Source: Rheinheimera lutimaris (GTDB lineage Bacteria > Pseudomonadota > Gammaproteobacteria > Enterobacterales > Alteromonadaceae). From it: 64,000 nt of DNA. The stretch spans positions 186,001 to 250,000 of the forward strand of contig NZ_JABSOD010000003.1 in the NCBI RefSeq assembly GCF_013283795.1, given 5' to 3'. Below, one piece after another: positions 52,085 to 60,615 of the stretch. A program made the position numbers and the translations under genes. Below the pieces are notes generated by a model, which saw nothing but the letters and a program-made list of their open reading frames with translations, did not search any database and was not told where the DNA came from. Position 1 is the stretch's first letter. Every line of letters starts with the position of its first letter.

Positions 52085-53419
52085 TTAGCCGGGTAACTTC
52101 AGGCTAATACACAAACCGGGCGTGCAATTAGCGGCGCTGATACTGCCGCCAGCGGCTTCTGTCAGCCGCTTCGCCAGTGCCAACCCCAGGCCATAGCCGG
52201 AGCCGGAAAGCTCTGCCCCGGGCACGCGGAAAAATGGTGTAAATAGCCGTGGTAAATAAGCTTCTGCTACGCCAGGGCCGCTGTCGCGGATTTGCAGATT
52301 CCAGTACTCTTCGCTGCGGCTGACACTAAGCCAGACGCTGGCACCGGGCGGAGTAAACCGCAACGCATTACGTAAAATGTTCTCAATCGCCTGGCCAAGC
52401 AAACGGGCGCTGCCCTTGCTTAACGGCATGCTGTCCGGCCAGTTGCAGTGTAATTGCCGATCAGGAAACTCAAAGCGGGCATCGCTGCATAAACTGTCGA
52501 GTAAGTCAGCTAAATCAAAGGGTTCAGCGGCCAGCTGACCTGCTTCATTATCCAGCCAGGCCAGCGTTAGCGCATTGCCAATCAGTTGCTGCATCGCATC
52601 AGACTCGCGCCGCAGCCGTGCCAGCATGATCTGGCTATCCAATTGCTGTTCGGCGCAGTCCAGCGCCAACGTCATCCGACTAAGCGGTGTGCGCAGCTCA
52701 TGCGACATATCAGCAATAAACTGGCGCTGACGCTGCAGTTGCTGGTTTAACCGCTCGGCCATCAGATCAAAATTGTCGGCCAGCTCGGTCAGTTCATCCT
52801 GCCTTGGCCCCAGCGCAGGCCGCACGCGGCTGTCTAACCGGCCGGCGGCCAGTTGGCGGGCATGCTGCTGTAACAGCTTTACCGGCCGCATTAAATGTTG
52901 GTACAGCAAATAACACACCAGCAGCATCAGCGTTAACGGTAGCAATAATTGCAGTAGTAGTTTCAGCGGTGGCCAGTATTTGCCCGGTCTGAGTTGCTCA
53001 GGCAGTTCCAGCAGTAAACTGGCATGGTGGTGGATAAACGGCAGGTCCATTACCGGGTTATAGTCCAGATGTAAATGAATTGGCCAATCGATACTGCGGC
53101 CAAGAATAAAGCCATCGGTGAAGCGGGCCTGTAAATCGGTGCTGTCGATACTGACAACATCAAGGTGCACCACGGTAGCCCAGCTATTTTCCTGTTGCCG
53201 AAACTGGTTAAGCCATTGCTGCAGTGCAGCCGGATTGGCCGGGTCATACAAAGCTTCGGCCTGATCTCGGTACTGCAATAATGTTTGCCTCGCTGCTGGG
53301 CTTAACATGCTAAGCTGACGCTCCAGCTGGTTCAGTGCTGCGGCAATCAGCCAGAACAACAGCACAGTACCTACCGCCAGCAGCAGCAGACATAAGCGGA
53401 TAAACAGCGGCCGGTTCAT
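52085..53419 (-). CDS. OmpR-type sensor histidine kinase
   Basis: This 444-residue kinase has membrane helices at about 5-30 and 150-175, a periplasmic sensor of ~120 residues between them, a HAMP domain, an H-box with the phospho-His in FIADMSHELRTPLSRM, an N-box in ENILRNALRFTPPG, and G-boxes in IRDSGPGV and GSGYGLGLALAKRL. It overlaps the response regulator gene by four bases. Its position between the regulator and a Fur-linked receptor suggests a metal or envelope signal; the periplasmic domain shows no recognisable ligand motif. Confidence 0.88.
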   Translation of the reverse strand: MNRPLFIRLCLLLLAVGTVLLFWLIAAALNQLERQLSMLSPAARQTLLQYRDQAEALYDPANPAALQQWLNQFRQQENSWATVVHLDVVSIDSTDLQARFTDGFILGRSIDWPIHLHLDYNPVMDLPFIHHHASLLLELPEQLRPGKYWPPLKLLLQLLLPLTLMLLVCYLLYQHLMRPVKLLQQHARQLAAGRLDSRVRPALGPRQDELTELADNFDLMAERLNQQLQRQRQFIADMSHELRTPLSRMTLALDCAEQQLDSQIMLARLRRESDAMQQLIGNALTLAWLDNEAGQLAAEPFDLADLLDSLCSDARFEFPDRQLHCNWPDSMPLSKGSARLLGQAIENILRNALRFTPPGASVWLSVSRSEEYWNLQIRDSGPGVAEAYLPRLFTPFFRVPGAELSGSGYGLGLALAKRLTEAAGGSISAANCTPGLCISLKLPG

Positions 53420-54108
53420 AGTAACCGGAAGCCTTTACCGTGCAGTGTCACCAGGCGCTCGGTGTTAAAGCCACAACTGCTGAGTTTCTTTCTCAACCGG
53501 CTTAAGTGCATATCCAGGCTGCGATCATGCTCGGTAAAGTTACGGTCCAGCACCAGCGGATACAACACGCGCTTACTCAGTACCTGCTGCGGTTGCTGCG
53601 CCAGTGCCCAAAGTAAACGAAATTCTACCGGCGTCAGCATCAGCAACTGCTCATAGCAGCTGGCACTCTGGCTGCGCCGGTCCAGTGTTAATTCCTGATA
53701 TTGCAGTTGCCACACCGCAGCCTGAGGCTGGCTGCGGCGCAGCACGGCTTCAATTCGCAGCAGCAACTCAGCAAAGCTGTAGGGCTTTGCCAGATAATCA
53801 TCGGCGCCATGGGTAAAGCCCTGAATACGATCAGCTTCAGCGCCACAGGCCGAGACAATAATAACCGGCGTATTGGCGCGCTGCCTTAACAGTTGCAGCA
53901 CGTTAAAGCCGTCGATGCCGGGCAGGCGGATATCCAGCAGGATCAAATCATAGCTGCCGGTCAGCGCCATACTGGCGCCACTCTCACCATCTGCGGCAAT
54001 GTCCGGTTGATAACCATGGTTTTGCAGCAGCAGCTGTAATTGCTGGCGCATCTGGGCATCATCTTCGATCACCAGCAGGGTTTTGTTATAACTGGTTGTG
54101 GCAGGCAT
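53416..54108 (-). CDS. OmpR-type response regulator
   Basis: This 230-residue regulator has a receiver domain (EDDAQMRQQ, phospho-acceptor Asp in LILLDIRLPGIDG, Lys in YLAKPYSFAELL) and a winged-helix domain (MLTPVEFRLLWALAQQPQQVLSKRVLY, SLDMHLSRLRKKL, VTLHGKGFRLL). It is the first gene of an operon with its kinase, and a Fur box lies 29 bases upstream. This suggests that iron status controls the level of the two-component system, which in turn could control the adjoining receptor and PepSY genes. Confidence 0.9.
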   Translation of the reverse strand: MPATTSYNKTLLVIEDDAQMRQQLQLLLQNHGYQPDIAADGESGASMALTGSYDLILLDIRLPGIDGFNVLQLLRQRANTPVIIVSACGAEADRIQGFTHGADDYLAKPYSFAELLLRIEAVLRRSQPQAAVWQLQYQELTLDRRSQSASCYEQLLMLTPVEFRLLWALAQQPQQVLSKRVLYPLVLDRNFTEHDRSLDMHLSRLRKKLSSCGFNTERLVTLHGKGFRLL

Positions 54109-54136
54109 CCGGGCTCTGATAATGGCAAATTATATA

Positions 54137-54155
54137 AATAATAACCATTATCATT
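54137..54155. promoter_or_regulatory. Fur box upstream of the two-component operon
   Basis: AATAATAACCATTATCATT fits the Fur pattern (minus strand AATGATAATGGTTATTATT). It is 29 bases before the response-regulator start. Confidence 0.7.
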
Positions 54156-54199
54156 TGAGAGGGTGGCCTTGTCCAGCCTGTTTTCCGGCCGTGCAAAAC

Positions 54200-55513
54200 T
54201 CAGATAAAGGCAAAGCTTAATACCAGGCTGATAATTACCCCGGTAATAACCAGTTGTACCAGACAAAACCCCATAATATCTTTGGCTTTTAAACCGGCTA
54301 TGGCCAACACCGGCAAGGCCCAGAATGGCTGAATAAGATTGGTCCAGGCGTCGCCCCAGGCCACGGCCATAGCAATGCGGCTGACATCGGCACCCAGCTC
54401 CAGCGCGGCCGGCAGCATTACCGGTGCCTGCACCGCCCACTGGCCGCCGCCGGACGGTACAAAAATATTCACAATGCCGGCACTGATAAAGCTCCAGAAC
54501 GCTAAACTTTCGGCGCTGGCAAAGCTGATAAACCACTGTGACATACTCTGCGCCAAGCCTGATTGCAGCATAATGGCCATAATGCCGGCATAAAACGGAA
54601 ACTGAATAACAATACCTGCACCGCCCTGTATCGCCTGGTGCAAGCTGTGCAATAAGCGTCTTGGCGTGCCGTGCAGCACGATGGCAAGAAATAAAAACAA
54701 GAAGTTAACGATATTCAGGTTTAAACTGCCGCCTTTGCCGAAGTACTGTACTAAATAGGCAATACCTGCAAAACCAACCAGTAATGCCAGCAGCAGGCTG
54801 TTTTCCAGCTTATCTGCCGGGCGCGTAGTGCCGCTATCCACCGGTTGCGAATCCTGTAGTTTGGCTGGGTCGACATAAATGCTGTCGTTTTTATTTGGCA
54901 GCATTAAGTAATTGACCAGAGGGACGGCAATAAACAGCAGTGCCACTAACAGCAGGTTAAAACCGGCAAAAATGGTTTCGCTGGTTGGAATAATGCCAAT
55001 TTGTGCTTCGCTGAAATGGTTTGGTGTAGCAATAGTTAGCGGTATTGAGCCTGCCAAGCCGCCATGCCACACCACAAAGCCGGAATAGGCGCTGGCCACC
55101 AGCAAGCGATAATCCACTTTAATACGTCGTGCTAAGGCTTTGGCAAATAAAGCGCCCACCACTAAACCAAAACCCCAGTTTAACCAACTGGCAATTAACG
55201 AGATCACCGTTACCAGCAAAATGGCCTGGCCCGGCGTTTTTGCCAGAGCGGCAAGGCGGTTCAGGATCGCCGTTACCAGCGGGGTATTGGCCAGCATAAA
55301 GCCGGTAACCAGTACCAGCAGCATTTGCATGGAAAAGCCCAGCAAGCCCCAAAAACCGTCCCCCCAGTAACTTATTACCACCAGTGGGCTTTGCTGCTCA
55401 AACAGCACGGCAGCAGCAAACACCACTATGCTGAGCAACAACACAAAAACATAGGGATCGGGCAGGTAACGTTCTACCAGTTTAACAAGGGGTTTAGCAG
55501 CGGCGTTTAGCAT
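54200..55513 (-). CDS. atoE: Short-chain fatty acid transporter (AtoE family)
   Basis: This 437-residue inner-membrane protein has about ten hydrophobic segments and the family features VERYLPDPYVFVLLLSIVVF at the start, LIASWLNWGFGLVVGALFAKALARRI, VVWHGGLAGSIPLTIATPNHF, and FVPSGGGQWAVQAPVMLPAALELG near the end. Members import acetoacetate or short-chain fatty acids. No ketone-body enzymes are adjacent. It is divergent from the glycerate kinase gene over 39 bases and has no visible partner gene. Confidence 0.87.
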   Translation of the reverse strand: MLNAAAKPLVKLVERYLPDPYVFVLLLSIVVFAAAVLFEQQSPLVVISYWGDGFWGLLGFSMQMLLVLVTGFMLANTPLVTAILNRLAALAKTPGQAILLVTVISLIASWLNWGFGLVVGALFAKALARRIKVDYRLLVASAYSGFVVWHGGLAGSIPLTIATPNHFSEAQIGIIPTSETIFAGFNLLLVALLFIAVPLVNYLMLPNKNDSIYVDPAKLQDSQPVDSGTTRPADKLENSLLLALLVGFAGIAYLVQYFGKGGSLNLNIVNFLFLFLAIVLHGTPRRLLHSLHQAIQGGAGIVIQFPFYAGIMAIMLQSGLAQSMSQWFISFASAESLAFWSFISAGIVNIFVPSGGGQWAVQAPVMLPAALELGADVSRIAMAVAWGDAWTNLIQPFWALPVLAIAGLKAKDIMGFCLVQLVITGVIISLVLSFAFI

Positions 55514-55552
55514 AGTAGACTCGTTATCAGGTTATTTACCAAGGTGTTTAGC

Positions 55553-56356
55553 ATGGCTGATTTTCGCAGCAACGCGCATTATCAAACTACCTTAGCCCGG
55601 TTAATGGCGAAACTGCAATCCGACCTTGGTCTGCCGGCGGTAATTGGTATTAGCGGGGCTCAGGGCAGTGGTAAAAGCACTTTAGCTGCCGAGCTGGTAG
55701 CGCAGCTAAAGCAGCAAGGCCTTGAAGCCGCAGCGGTATCACTGGACGATTACTACCTGAGCAAAGCACAGCGGCAACAACTGGCGCAAACTATCCACCC
55801 CTTGCTGGCACAGCGCGGCGTGCCGGGGACTCATGATATTGAGAAGGCGATTAACGATGCCAACGCGGTGCTGGCCGGCAAGCCGGTGGCTCTGCCACAG
55901 TTTGATAAAGCGTTGGATGAACCTGCCGCGCCGTTAGCTGCACAGCAACTGGATATTCTAGTGGTAGAGGGCTGGTGCGTAGGCGTTCAGCCGCAAACCG
56001 CAGCAGAGCTCTCGCAGCCGGTAAATACACTGGAAGCTAACGAGGACGCTGGTGGCCGCTGGCGGCACTACGTTAATACGCAACTGGCCGGGCTTTATAC
56101 CGATTACTGGCGCTTACTTACACCACTGGTGTGGCTACAAGCACCGGACTGGGATTGTGTCTGCCGCTGGCGGGCCAAACAGGAACAACAGCTATGGCAA
56201 CAGCGCGGTACAGGCATGACAGAGGCTGAACTGGCCCGTTTTATGTTGCCGTTTCAGCGCCTCACGCAAGCCGGCTGGCAGCAGTTGCCGCAACAGGCGG
56301 ACATTATTATTGCAATGGATCAGCAACATAGCCTGACTGGCATAAGTGTCAAATAA
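55553..56356 (+). CDS. D-glycerate 3-kinase-like P-loop kinase
   Basis: This 267-residue cytoplasmic kinase has the P-loop ISGAQGSGKSTLA (about residues 36-48), the Asp pair in SLDDYYLSKAQR typical of the uridine-kinase/glycerate-kinase group, GVPGTHDIEKA and VEGWCVGVQP. This matches the plant- and yeast-type D-glycerate 3-kinases, which make 3-phosphoglycerate from glycerate. AAGGTG precedes the ATG at 55553. No glycerate uptake or glyoxylate genes are next to it. A pantothenate-kinase-like or other role cannot be excluded from sequence. Confidence 0.8.
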   Translation: MADFRSNAHYQTTLARLMAKLQSDLGLPAVIGISGAQGSGKSTLAAELVAQLKQQGLEAAAVSLDDYYLSKAQRQQLAQTIHPLLAQRGVPGTHDIEKAINDANAVLAGKPVALPQFDKALDEPAAPLAAQQLDILVVEGWCVGVQPQTAAELSQPVNTLEANEDAGGRWRHYVNTQLAGLYTDYWRLLTPLVWLQAPDWDCVCRWRAKQEQQLWQQRGTGMTEAELARFMLPFQRLTQAGWQQLPQQADIIIAMDQQHSLTGISVK

Positions 56357-56393
56357 TTCAGCATACCCCGGGCGAGGCAAATAAATTAGCAAT

Positions 56394-56407
56394 TGACAGC
56401 GTTGTCA
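56394..56407. promoter_or_regulatory. LacI-type operator upstream of GH16
   Basis: TGACAGCGTTGTCA is a 14-base near-palindrome with central CG. Its first five bases are part of a -35-like TTGACA. The half-site (TGACA) differs from the TGTAA of the 5-15 kb operators, so a different LacI-family protein is likely. Confidence 0.65.
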
Positions 56408-56450
56408 TTTTGCCGTTAGGCTGTTTTTTAAACAATAAACGGGGAACATT

Positions 56451-57395
56451 ATGCGCTATTCATCATTTGCTGTACTGCTGTTACTGGCCGGTTGCGGCCA
56501 GGCTACAGATCCGGGTTCAAACCAAACTGCTGCACCTGAGCAGGCCGGTTTAATGTTTGACGATTTTAACTACGCCGATGCAGATGCCTTGTTTGCCAAT
56601 GGCTGGACGGCCCGCACTGAAACCGGCCATCCGGGTATTGCCGCTGCTACCTGGTCAGCAGAGGGTATTAGTACGCACGAAGCGCCAGACGGTGCGCAGT
56701 TTGGCATTGCCCGCATGAGCTCAATCACCGATGGTAGTGGCACCGGCACCCGCCATACGCAAATTTGCCATGCGCGTAAATATTTATATGGCACCTATGC
56801 TGCCAGAGTGTTTTTTCGCAACGAGCCGACTTACGGTCCGGATGGCGATGAAGTGATCCAGACTTTCTATGCCATCAGCCCGCTGGCCGCGCCACTGGAC
56901 CCTGACTATAGCGAAGTGGATTTCGAATATCTGCCCAACGGCGGCTGGGGTGAAAACAGTGACAGCGCAATGTGGACCACCACCTGGGAAACCTTTCAGC
57001 TGGAACCCTGGACCAAGGTTAACGAATACAGCCGCGTGCCGGGTGATTATGCCGGCTGGCATACACTGGTGATGAACGTTACAGCAGAATCGGTGCGCTA
57101 CTATGTTAACGGTAACGTAGTGGGTGAACATAGCGCCGCCGTAGCACCGGAAGTACCGATGTCGATGAATTTTAACCTGTGGTTTATGCCCAAGGGCGCC
57201 GATGGTTCAATTGGCCCGATAGATTCAACCGAGCCCCGCCAGTACCAGCAGGATATCGACTGGGTGCTGCATGTTGAAGATAAGCTGCTTACTACTACGG
57301 AAGCAGAGGCCAAAGTGGCCGCGCTGCGCGCTGGCGGACAACGTGCCGTCGATCAGGTTGCCGACAAAGGCTTAGCAGCTTATTGTGGCTTATAA
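56451..57395 (+). CDS. GH16 glucanase-like lipoprotein
   Basis: This 314-residue secreted lipoprotein (lipobox LLAGC, Cys15) has a GH16 concanavalin-like domain. The catalytic E-x-D-x-E motif is E155-V-D157-F-E159 in YSEVDFEYLP, with the preceding YGTYAARVFF and the following WHTLVMNVTAESVRYYVNG as expected for the family. Such enzymes cut internal beta-1,3 or beta-1,3-1,4 glucan bonds, or related galactans. A LacI-type operator overlaps its probable promoter, and a strong terminator follows, so it is transcribed alone. It could feed oligosaccharides to the beta-glucoside locus 40 kb away; the polymer is inferred, not shown. Confidence 0.85.
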   Translation: MRYSSFAVLLLLAGCGQATDPGSNQTAAPEQAGLMFDDFNYADADALFANGWTARTETGHPGIAAATWSAEGISTHEAPDGAQFGIARMSSITDGSGTGTRHTQICHARKYLYGTYAARVFFRNEPTYGPDGDEVIQTFYAISPLAAPLDPDYSEVDFEYLPNGGWGENSDSAMWTTTWETFQLEPWTKVNEYSRVPGDYAGWHTLVMNVTAESVRYYVNGNVVGEHSAAVAPEVPMSMNFNLWFMPKGADGSIGPIDSTEPRQYQQDIDWVLHVEDKLLTTTEAEAKVAALRAGGQRAVDQVADKGLAAYCGL

Positions 57396-57425
57396 TGCAT
57401 AGCTTCAGTTAATCTTATGTTATTC

Positions 57426-57451
57426 CGGCTGCATGTCTGCAGCCGTTTTTT
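57426..57451 (+). terminator. Rho-independent terminator after GH16
   Basis: CGGCTGCA pairs with TGCAGCCG around TGTC and is followed by TTTTTT. Confidence 0.9.
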
Positions 57452-57527
57452 ACATTAAGCGCTTGTTGTCACCGTGATATCTGCATTACAGTGTTGTTTA
57501 TTGCTACTTTGCCAAGAATGTTAATAT

Positions 57528-58070
57528 ATGACAACACGTTACAGTTTTAAAAATCCGGAAATGATCATTGCCGGCTCAGCCCTGCTGGTCAGTCTAATTA
57601 CCGCCTTTGTCAGTATTTACTCTGCGTTTATTGACCGGGCCTACGCCCGTGCTTCGGTATGGCCAAGGCTGGAAATTCACCGCAGCTACAGTGATGTCGG
57701 TACAAAGCCTTCCTTCCTGTACGCCGTAACCAATAAAGGCACCGGGCCGGCGGTGATCAAATTTGCCCGGTTAACGTCAAACGAACAGCCGATAATAAAG
57801 TGGGCTGACTATTTGACAGTGCGCACCGGGCGGGTAGTGCCACATATGCAATCCCATTTGGGATCATTAGTATTAACCGCCGGAGAAAAGTTAACCCCGT
57901 TACATGTCAAAGATGAGGAGGCCGCCAAGCTACTGGTCGAGAACGACAACTTGCAGATTGAGCTATGCTACTGCTCTATCTATGACGAATGTTGGTTGGC
58001 AGACCGTAGCAACGAACCCAAGCCTGTTGCGCAGTGCCAGATAGACGACAGCCAACGGTTTTTACAGTAA
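57528..58070 (+). CDS. Small membrane-anchored protein of unknown function
   Basis: This 180-residue protein has one membrane helix near the N terminus (about 13-32: IIAGSALLVSLITAFVSIYS) and a soluble remainder with ASVWPRLEIHRSYS, a Cys cluster (ELCYCSIYDECW) and no recognised catalytic motif. The pattern VTNKGTGPAVIKFARL is seen in many uncharacterised small membrane proteins. It lies 13 bases before the anion permease gene, which suggests one transcript. Function unknown. Confidence 0.65.
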   Translation: MTTRYSFKNPEMIIAGSALLVSLITAFVSIYSAFIDRAYARASVWPRLEIHRSYSDVGTKPSFLYAVTNKGTGPAVIKFARLTSNEQPIIKWADYLTVRTGRVVPHMQSHLGSLVLTAGEKLTPLHVKDEEAAKLLVENDNLQIELCYCSIYDECWLADRSNEPKPVAQCQIDDSQRFLQ

Positions 58071-58082
58071 AAGCCTGCCACT

Positions 58083-59186
58083 ATGCCAGCCATGCGCCGC
58101 TTACTGTGCCGTATCACTGAAGATTATTTGCTGCTGGCGTTGTTATTATTGCTGCCGCTGTTGTTATGGCTTAAACCAACCTCAGCAGCGGGTTTAGCCG
58201 CGCTGGTTGACTGGCATACAGTTACCGCACTGGCGGGCTTGATGCTGTTAAGCCGGGCGCTGGAAGACAGCGGTTATCTGGCCCGGTTTGCGGCCTGGCT
58301 GCTGCCACGATGCCATTCTGAGCGCCTGTTGGCGCTGCTGCTGTTGCTGTTCGCTGCGCTGCTGTCGGCCATCGTTACCAATGATGTCGCCTTGTTTATT
58401 CTGCTACCTATTACCCTCAGTATCGGCCGCTTAACCGGTATGCCGGTGGGGCGATTAATTATTTTTCTGGCATTGGCGGTCAATGCCGGCTCGGCCTTAA
58501 CGCCGATTGGTAATCCGCAAAACCTGCTGCTGTGGCAAGCATCCGGTTATAGCTTTTGGCAATTTACCTCAATGATGGCACCACTGGCACTGAGTTTATT
58601 GCTGCTGATCTTGCTGCTAAGTTGGCTGGCCTTTGGCAGTAACAAACTCAGTATTGCCGTACCGCATAATAACAGCAGTGATAGCGCCAGCTTGTTTGGC
58701 TGGTCGCTGGCCGGCTATCCGCTGTTTATTCTGGCAATGGAGTATCAGTTAGCGCCCATCGCGGCCCTTGCCGTGTTGGCAGTCTATGCGGTGTTTAAGC
58801 GCAGTGTGGCAACCGGTATCGATTGGTTATTGCTGTTGGTATTTATGCTGATGTTTATTGACCTTGGCTTGCTGGCACAACTGCCGTTGCTGCAGCAATT
58901 GGCGGCGCAGCTAGTGGCGTTACCGGACGGCAGTTATCTGGGCTCTGCCTTGCTGTCGCAGCTGATATCCAATGTGCCGGCGGCGATTTTTCTACAGCAT
59001 TTTACCGACGACTGGCGTGCGCTAAGCTGGGGCGTAACGGTTGGCGGCTTTGGTTTGGCCATCGGCTCACTGGCGAATTTAATAGCGCTTAGGCTAAGCC
59101 AGCAGCCGGGCCTGTGGCGGGAATTTCATTACTGGTCGCTGCCGGTGTTTGCCGGCAGTTTATTGCTTGGCTGGCTACTTAGCTAA
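58083..59186 (+). CDS. Anion permease of the ArsB/SLC13-like (IT) superfamily
   Basis: This 367-residue membrane protein has about ten segments. SAIVTNDVALFILLPITLSIGRL and NAGSALTPIGNPQNLLLWQASG are the paired re-entrant signatures of the ion-transporter superfamily that includes ArsB and SLC13 carriers. It is somewhat shorter than ArsB. The anion cannot be read from sequence, and there are no arsenic genes nearby. Its end overlaps the convergent membrane gene by eight bases. Confidence 0.82.
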   Translation: MPAMRRLLCRITEDYLLLALLLLLPLLLWLKPTSAAGLAALVDWHTVTALAGLMLLSRALEDSGYLARFAAWLLPRCHSERLLALLLLLFAALLSAIVTNDVALFILLPITLSIGRLTGMPVGRLIIFLALAVNAGSALTPIGNPQNLLLWQASGYSFWQFTSMMAPLALSLLLLILLLSWLAFGSNKLSIAVPHNNSSDSASLFGWSLAGYPLFILAMEYQLAPIAALAVLAVYAVFKRSVATGIDWLLLLVFMLMFIDLGLLAQLPLLQQLAAQLVALPDGSYLGSALLSQLISNVPAAIFLQHFTDDWRALSWGVTVGGFGLAIGSLANLIALRLSQQPGLWREFHYWSLPVFAGSLLLGWLLS

Positions 59187-59763
59187 AATCTTCTGCCAGC
59201 GCACTTAAATGCGCCAGCTCAGCGGTTTTTTGCTGCACTTTTTGCTGCAGCCGGTACATACCGAATAAGCATAACGGCGATGCAATCAGGCTGTAAAACA
59301 GCAGCAGGGTGGTTGATGTTGCAGCCAACTGCCACCAATCCAGCAACCATAATGCGGCGGTAAACAGTATCAGTGCGGCACAGCTAAGCTGGGTGTAACG
59401 GTAGTAACGTAAACTTAGTTGGCAGGCGCGCTGGCGAAATTGCAGCAGCCCGCTGCTGCTCCAGTTGTCGTAAGCCAGTATTGGCCGGTGTATATGCCAG
59501 CTAACATACAAGGTGCCCAGCGCGCCCAACGCCAAAAACGCAGCGGCTAAGTACCCCAGCGCATCCGGCATCGCCAATACCAGCCAGCAGGCGGCACCGG
59601 CCATTACCAGCGCACCCAGCCACTCGGCATACATCAGCAACTTTTGTTCACGCTGGCGCTGACTGGCCTGGGCTAAGTCGGCTGCGTCGGGTGGCGTCTC
59701 TGTAACGATTGGCTGTTGCTGCCAGCTTTTCGCCAATGCGGCGAAATCAAAGTTATCGGCCAT
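59179..59763 (-). CDS. Membrane partner of an ECF sigma factor (possible anti-sigma)
   Basis: This 194-residue protein has a short cytoplasmic N terminus (MADNFDFAALAKSWQQQ) and about four membrane segments between 45 and 170, ending in a cytoplasmic helix. Its start overlaps the end of the ECF sigma gene by 11 bases, so the two are coupled. Anti-sigma factors are often encoded in this position, but I see no ZAS-type zinc motif, so the role is inferred from the arrangement. Confidence 0.65.
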   Translation of the reverse strand: MADNFDFAALAKSWQQQPIVTETPPDAADLAQASQRQREQKLLMYAEWLGALVMAGAACWLVLAMPDALGYLAAAFLALGALGTLYVSWHIHRPILAYDNWSSSGLLQFRQRACQLSLRYYRYTQLSCAALILFTAALWLLDWWQLAATSTTLLLFYSLIASPLCLFGMYRLQQKVQQKTAELAHLSALAEDFS

Positions 59764-60277
59764 CTTGCATTAACTCCATCAATTCTGTTTTGGCACGGTT
59801 AAGCCGCACCCGCACTGCACCGTGGCTGATCTGCAGAATGTCAGCGATCTCCGGCGCATCTAAATCCTCCATCGCCAGCAGAATGACCTGCCGGTTGGCC
59901 GGCGACAAACGCCGTACCGCCTGCATTAACTGCCGGCTTTGTTGTTGCTCACCCAGCTGCTCAGACGGACAATCATCCAGAAGGCTCTGTTGAATTTCAT
60001 CATCCAAAGGTTGCCACTTGTGGCGCTGCGCCCGGGCTATATGGTCTACCGTCACATTGTGCACAATGCGAAACAAGTAAGCACGCGGCAGCCCGGCGGC
60101 CTGCAGCCGCTCTGCTGCCTGATGTAACGCCAGAAAAACATCCTGTTTTAAATCCTGCCGCGCCGCCTGGTCGGCTTCATTGGCCAGCAACGCACGGCTA
60201 ATAGCGCCCTGATGCTGCTGCCACAGCTGCAATACAAAATCGATCGCGCTTTGCGCGCTGTTAAGTCCTGTTGTCAA
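59753..60277 (-). CDS. ECF RNA polymerase sigma factor
   Basis: This 174-residue sigma factor has region 2 (DLKQDVFLALHQAAERLQAAGLPRAYLFRIVHNVTVDHIAR) and region 4 (RLSPANRQVILLAMEDLDAPEIADILQISHGAVRVRLNRAK), with the -35-binding helix at the end. It redirects RNA polymerase to a small set of stress or envelope genes. No ATG precedes region 2 in frame; the likely start is TTG at 60277 behind AAGG. The downstream overlapping membrane gene is a candidate regulator. A two-gene small-protein operon lies divergently upstream. Confidence 0.85.
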   Translation of the reverse strand: MTTGLNSAQSAIDFVLQLWQQHQGAISRALLANEADQAARQDLKQDVFLALHQAAERLQAAGLPRAYLFRIVHNVTVDHIARAQRHKWQPLDDEIQQSLLDDCPSEQLGEQQQSRQLMQAVRRLSPANRQVILLAMEDLDAPEIADILQISHGAVRVRLNRAKTELMELMQDGR

Positions 60278-60456
60278 ACGATGCTGCCTTGCTGTTAAGT
60301 TTTAGTTTTGCTGAGGCCGCTTTTTACCGCGCCTGCCTGTTAAGTCTGGTTGTCGCTGCCAAGTGTTACATAAAAAAATAAAAAAATAATCTGTAACAGC
60401 TGACAAATAATCAATGACTTAACTGATGACAACGTTAAAACAACGAGGATATACAA

Positions 60457-60612
60457 ATGGAAACATTACAACAGTTGATAACACCCTTTACCACAGCCTG
60501 GTATCAGGCTGACAGCCACCAGCTCATATCGTTCGGCATCTTTTTTGGCGCAATGTGGTTTATTGCCATGGTTGTTGAAGCGGCGTTGAAAAAAGCCGGG
60601 ATCGAGGGTTAA
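60457..60612 (+). CDS. Small membrane protein (51 residues)
   Basis: An ATG with GAGG nine bases upstream opens a 51-codon frame that ends in TAA at 60610-60612. The protein starts METLQQLITPFTTAWYQAD and has one hydrophobic helix (ISFGIFFGAMWFIAMVV). Its first 18 residues resemble those of the next gene (MDTINQLFTAFSSAWQQAD), which points to a shared origin. It begins a two-gene unit, with three bases to the next ATG. Function unknown. Confidence 0.7.
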   Translation: METLQQLITPFTTAWYQADSHQLISFGIFFGAMWFIAMVVEAALKKAGIEG

Positions 60613-60615
60613 GAT

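Noticed and set aside
57455-57466. LacI-type operator with AAGCGCTT core after GH16
   Set aside because: The outer half-site bases do not match either operator class, and it lies downstream of a terminator and away from a sugar gene.
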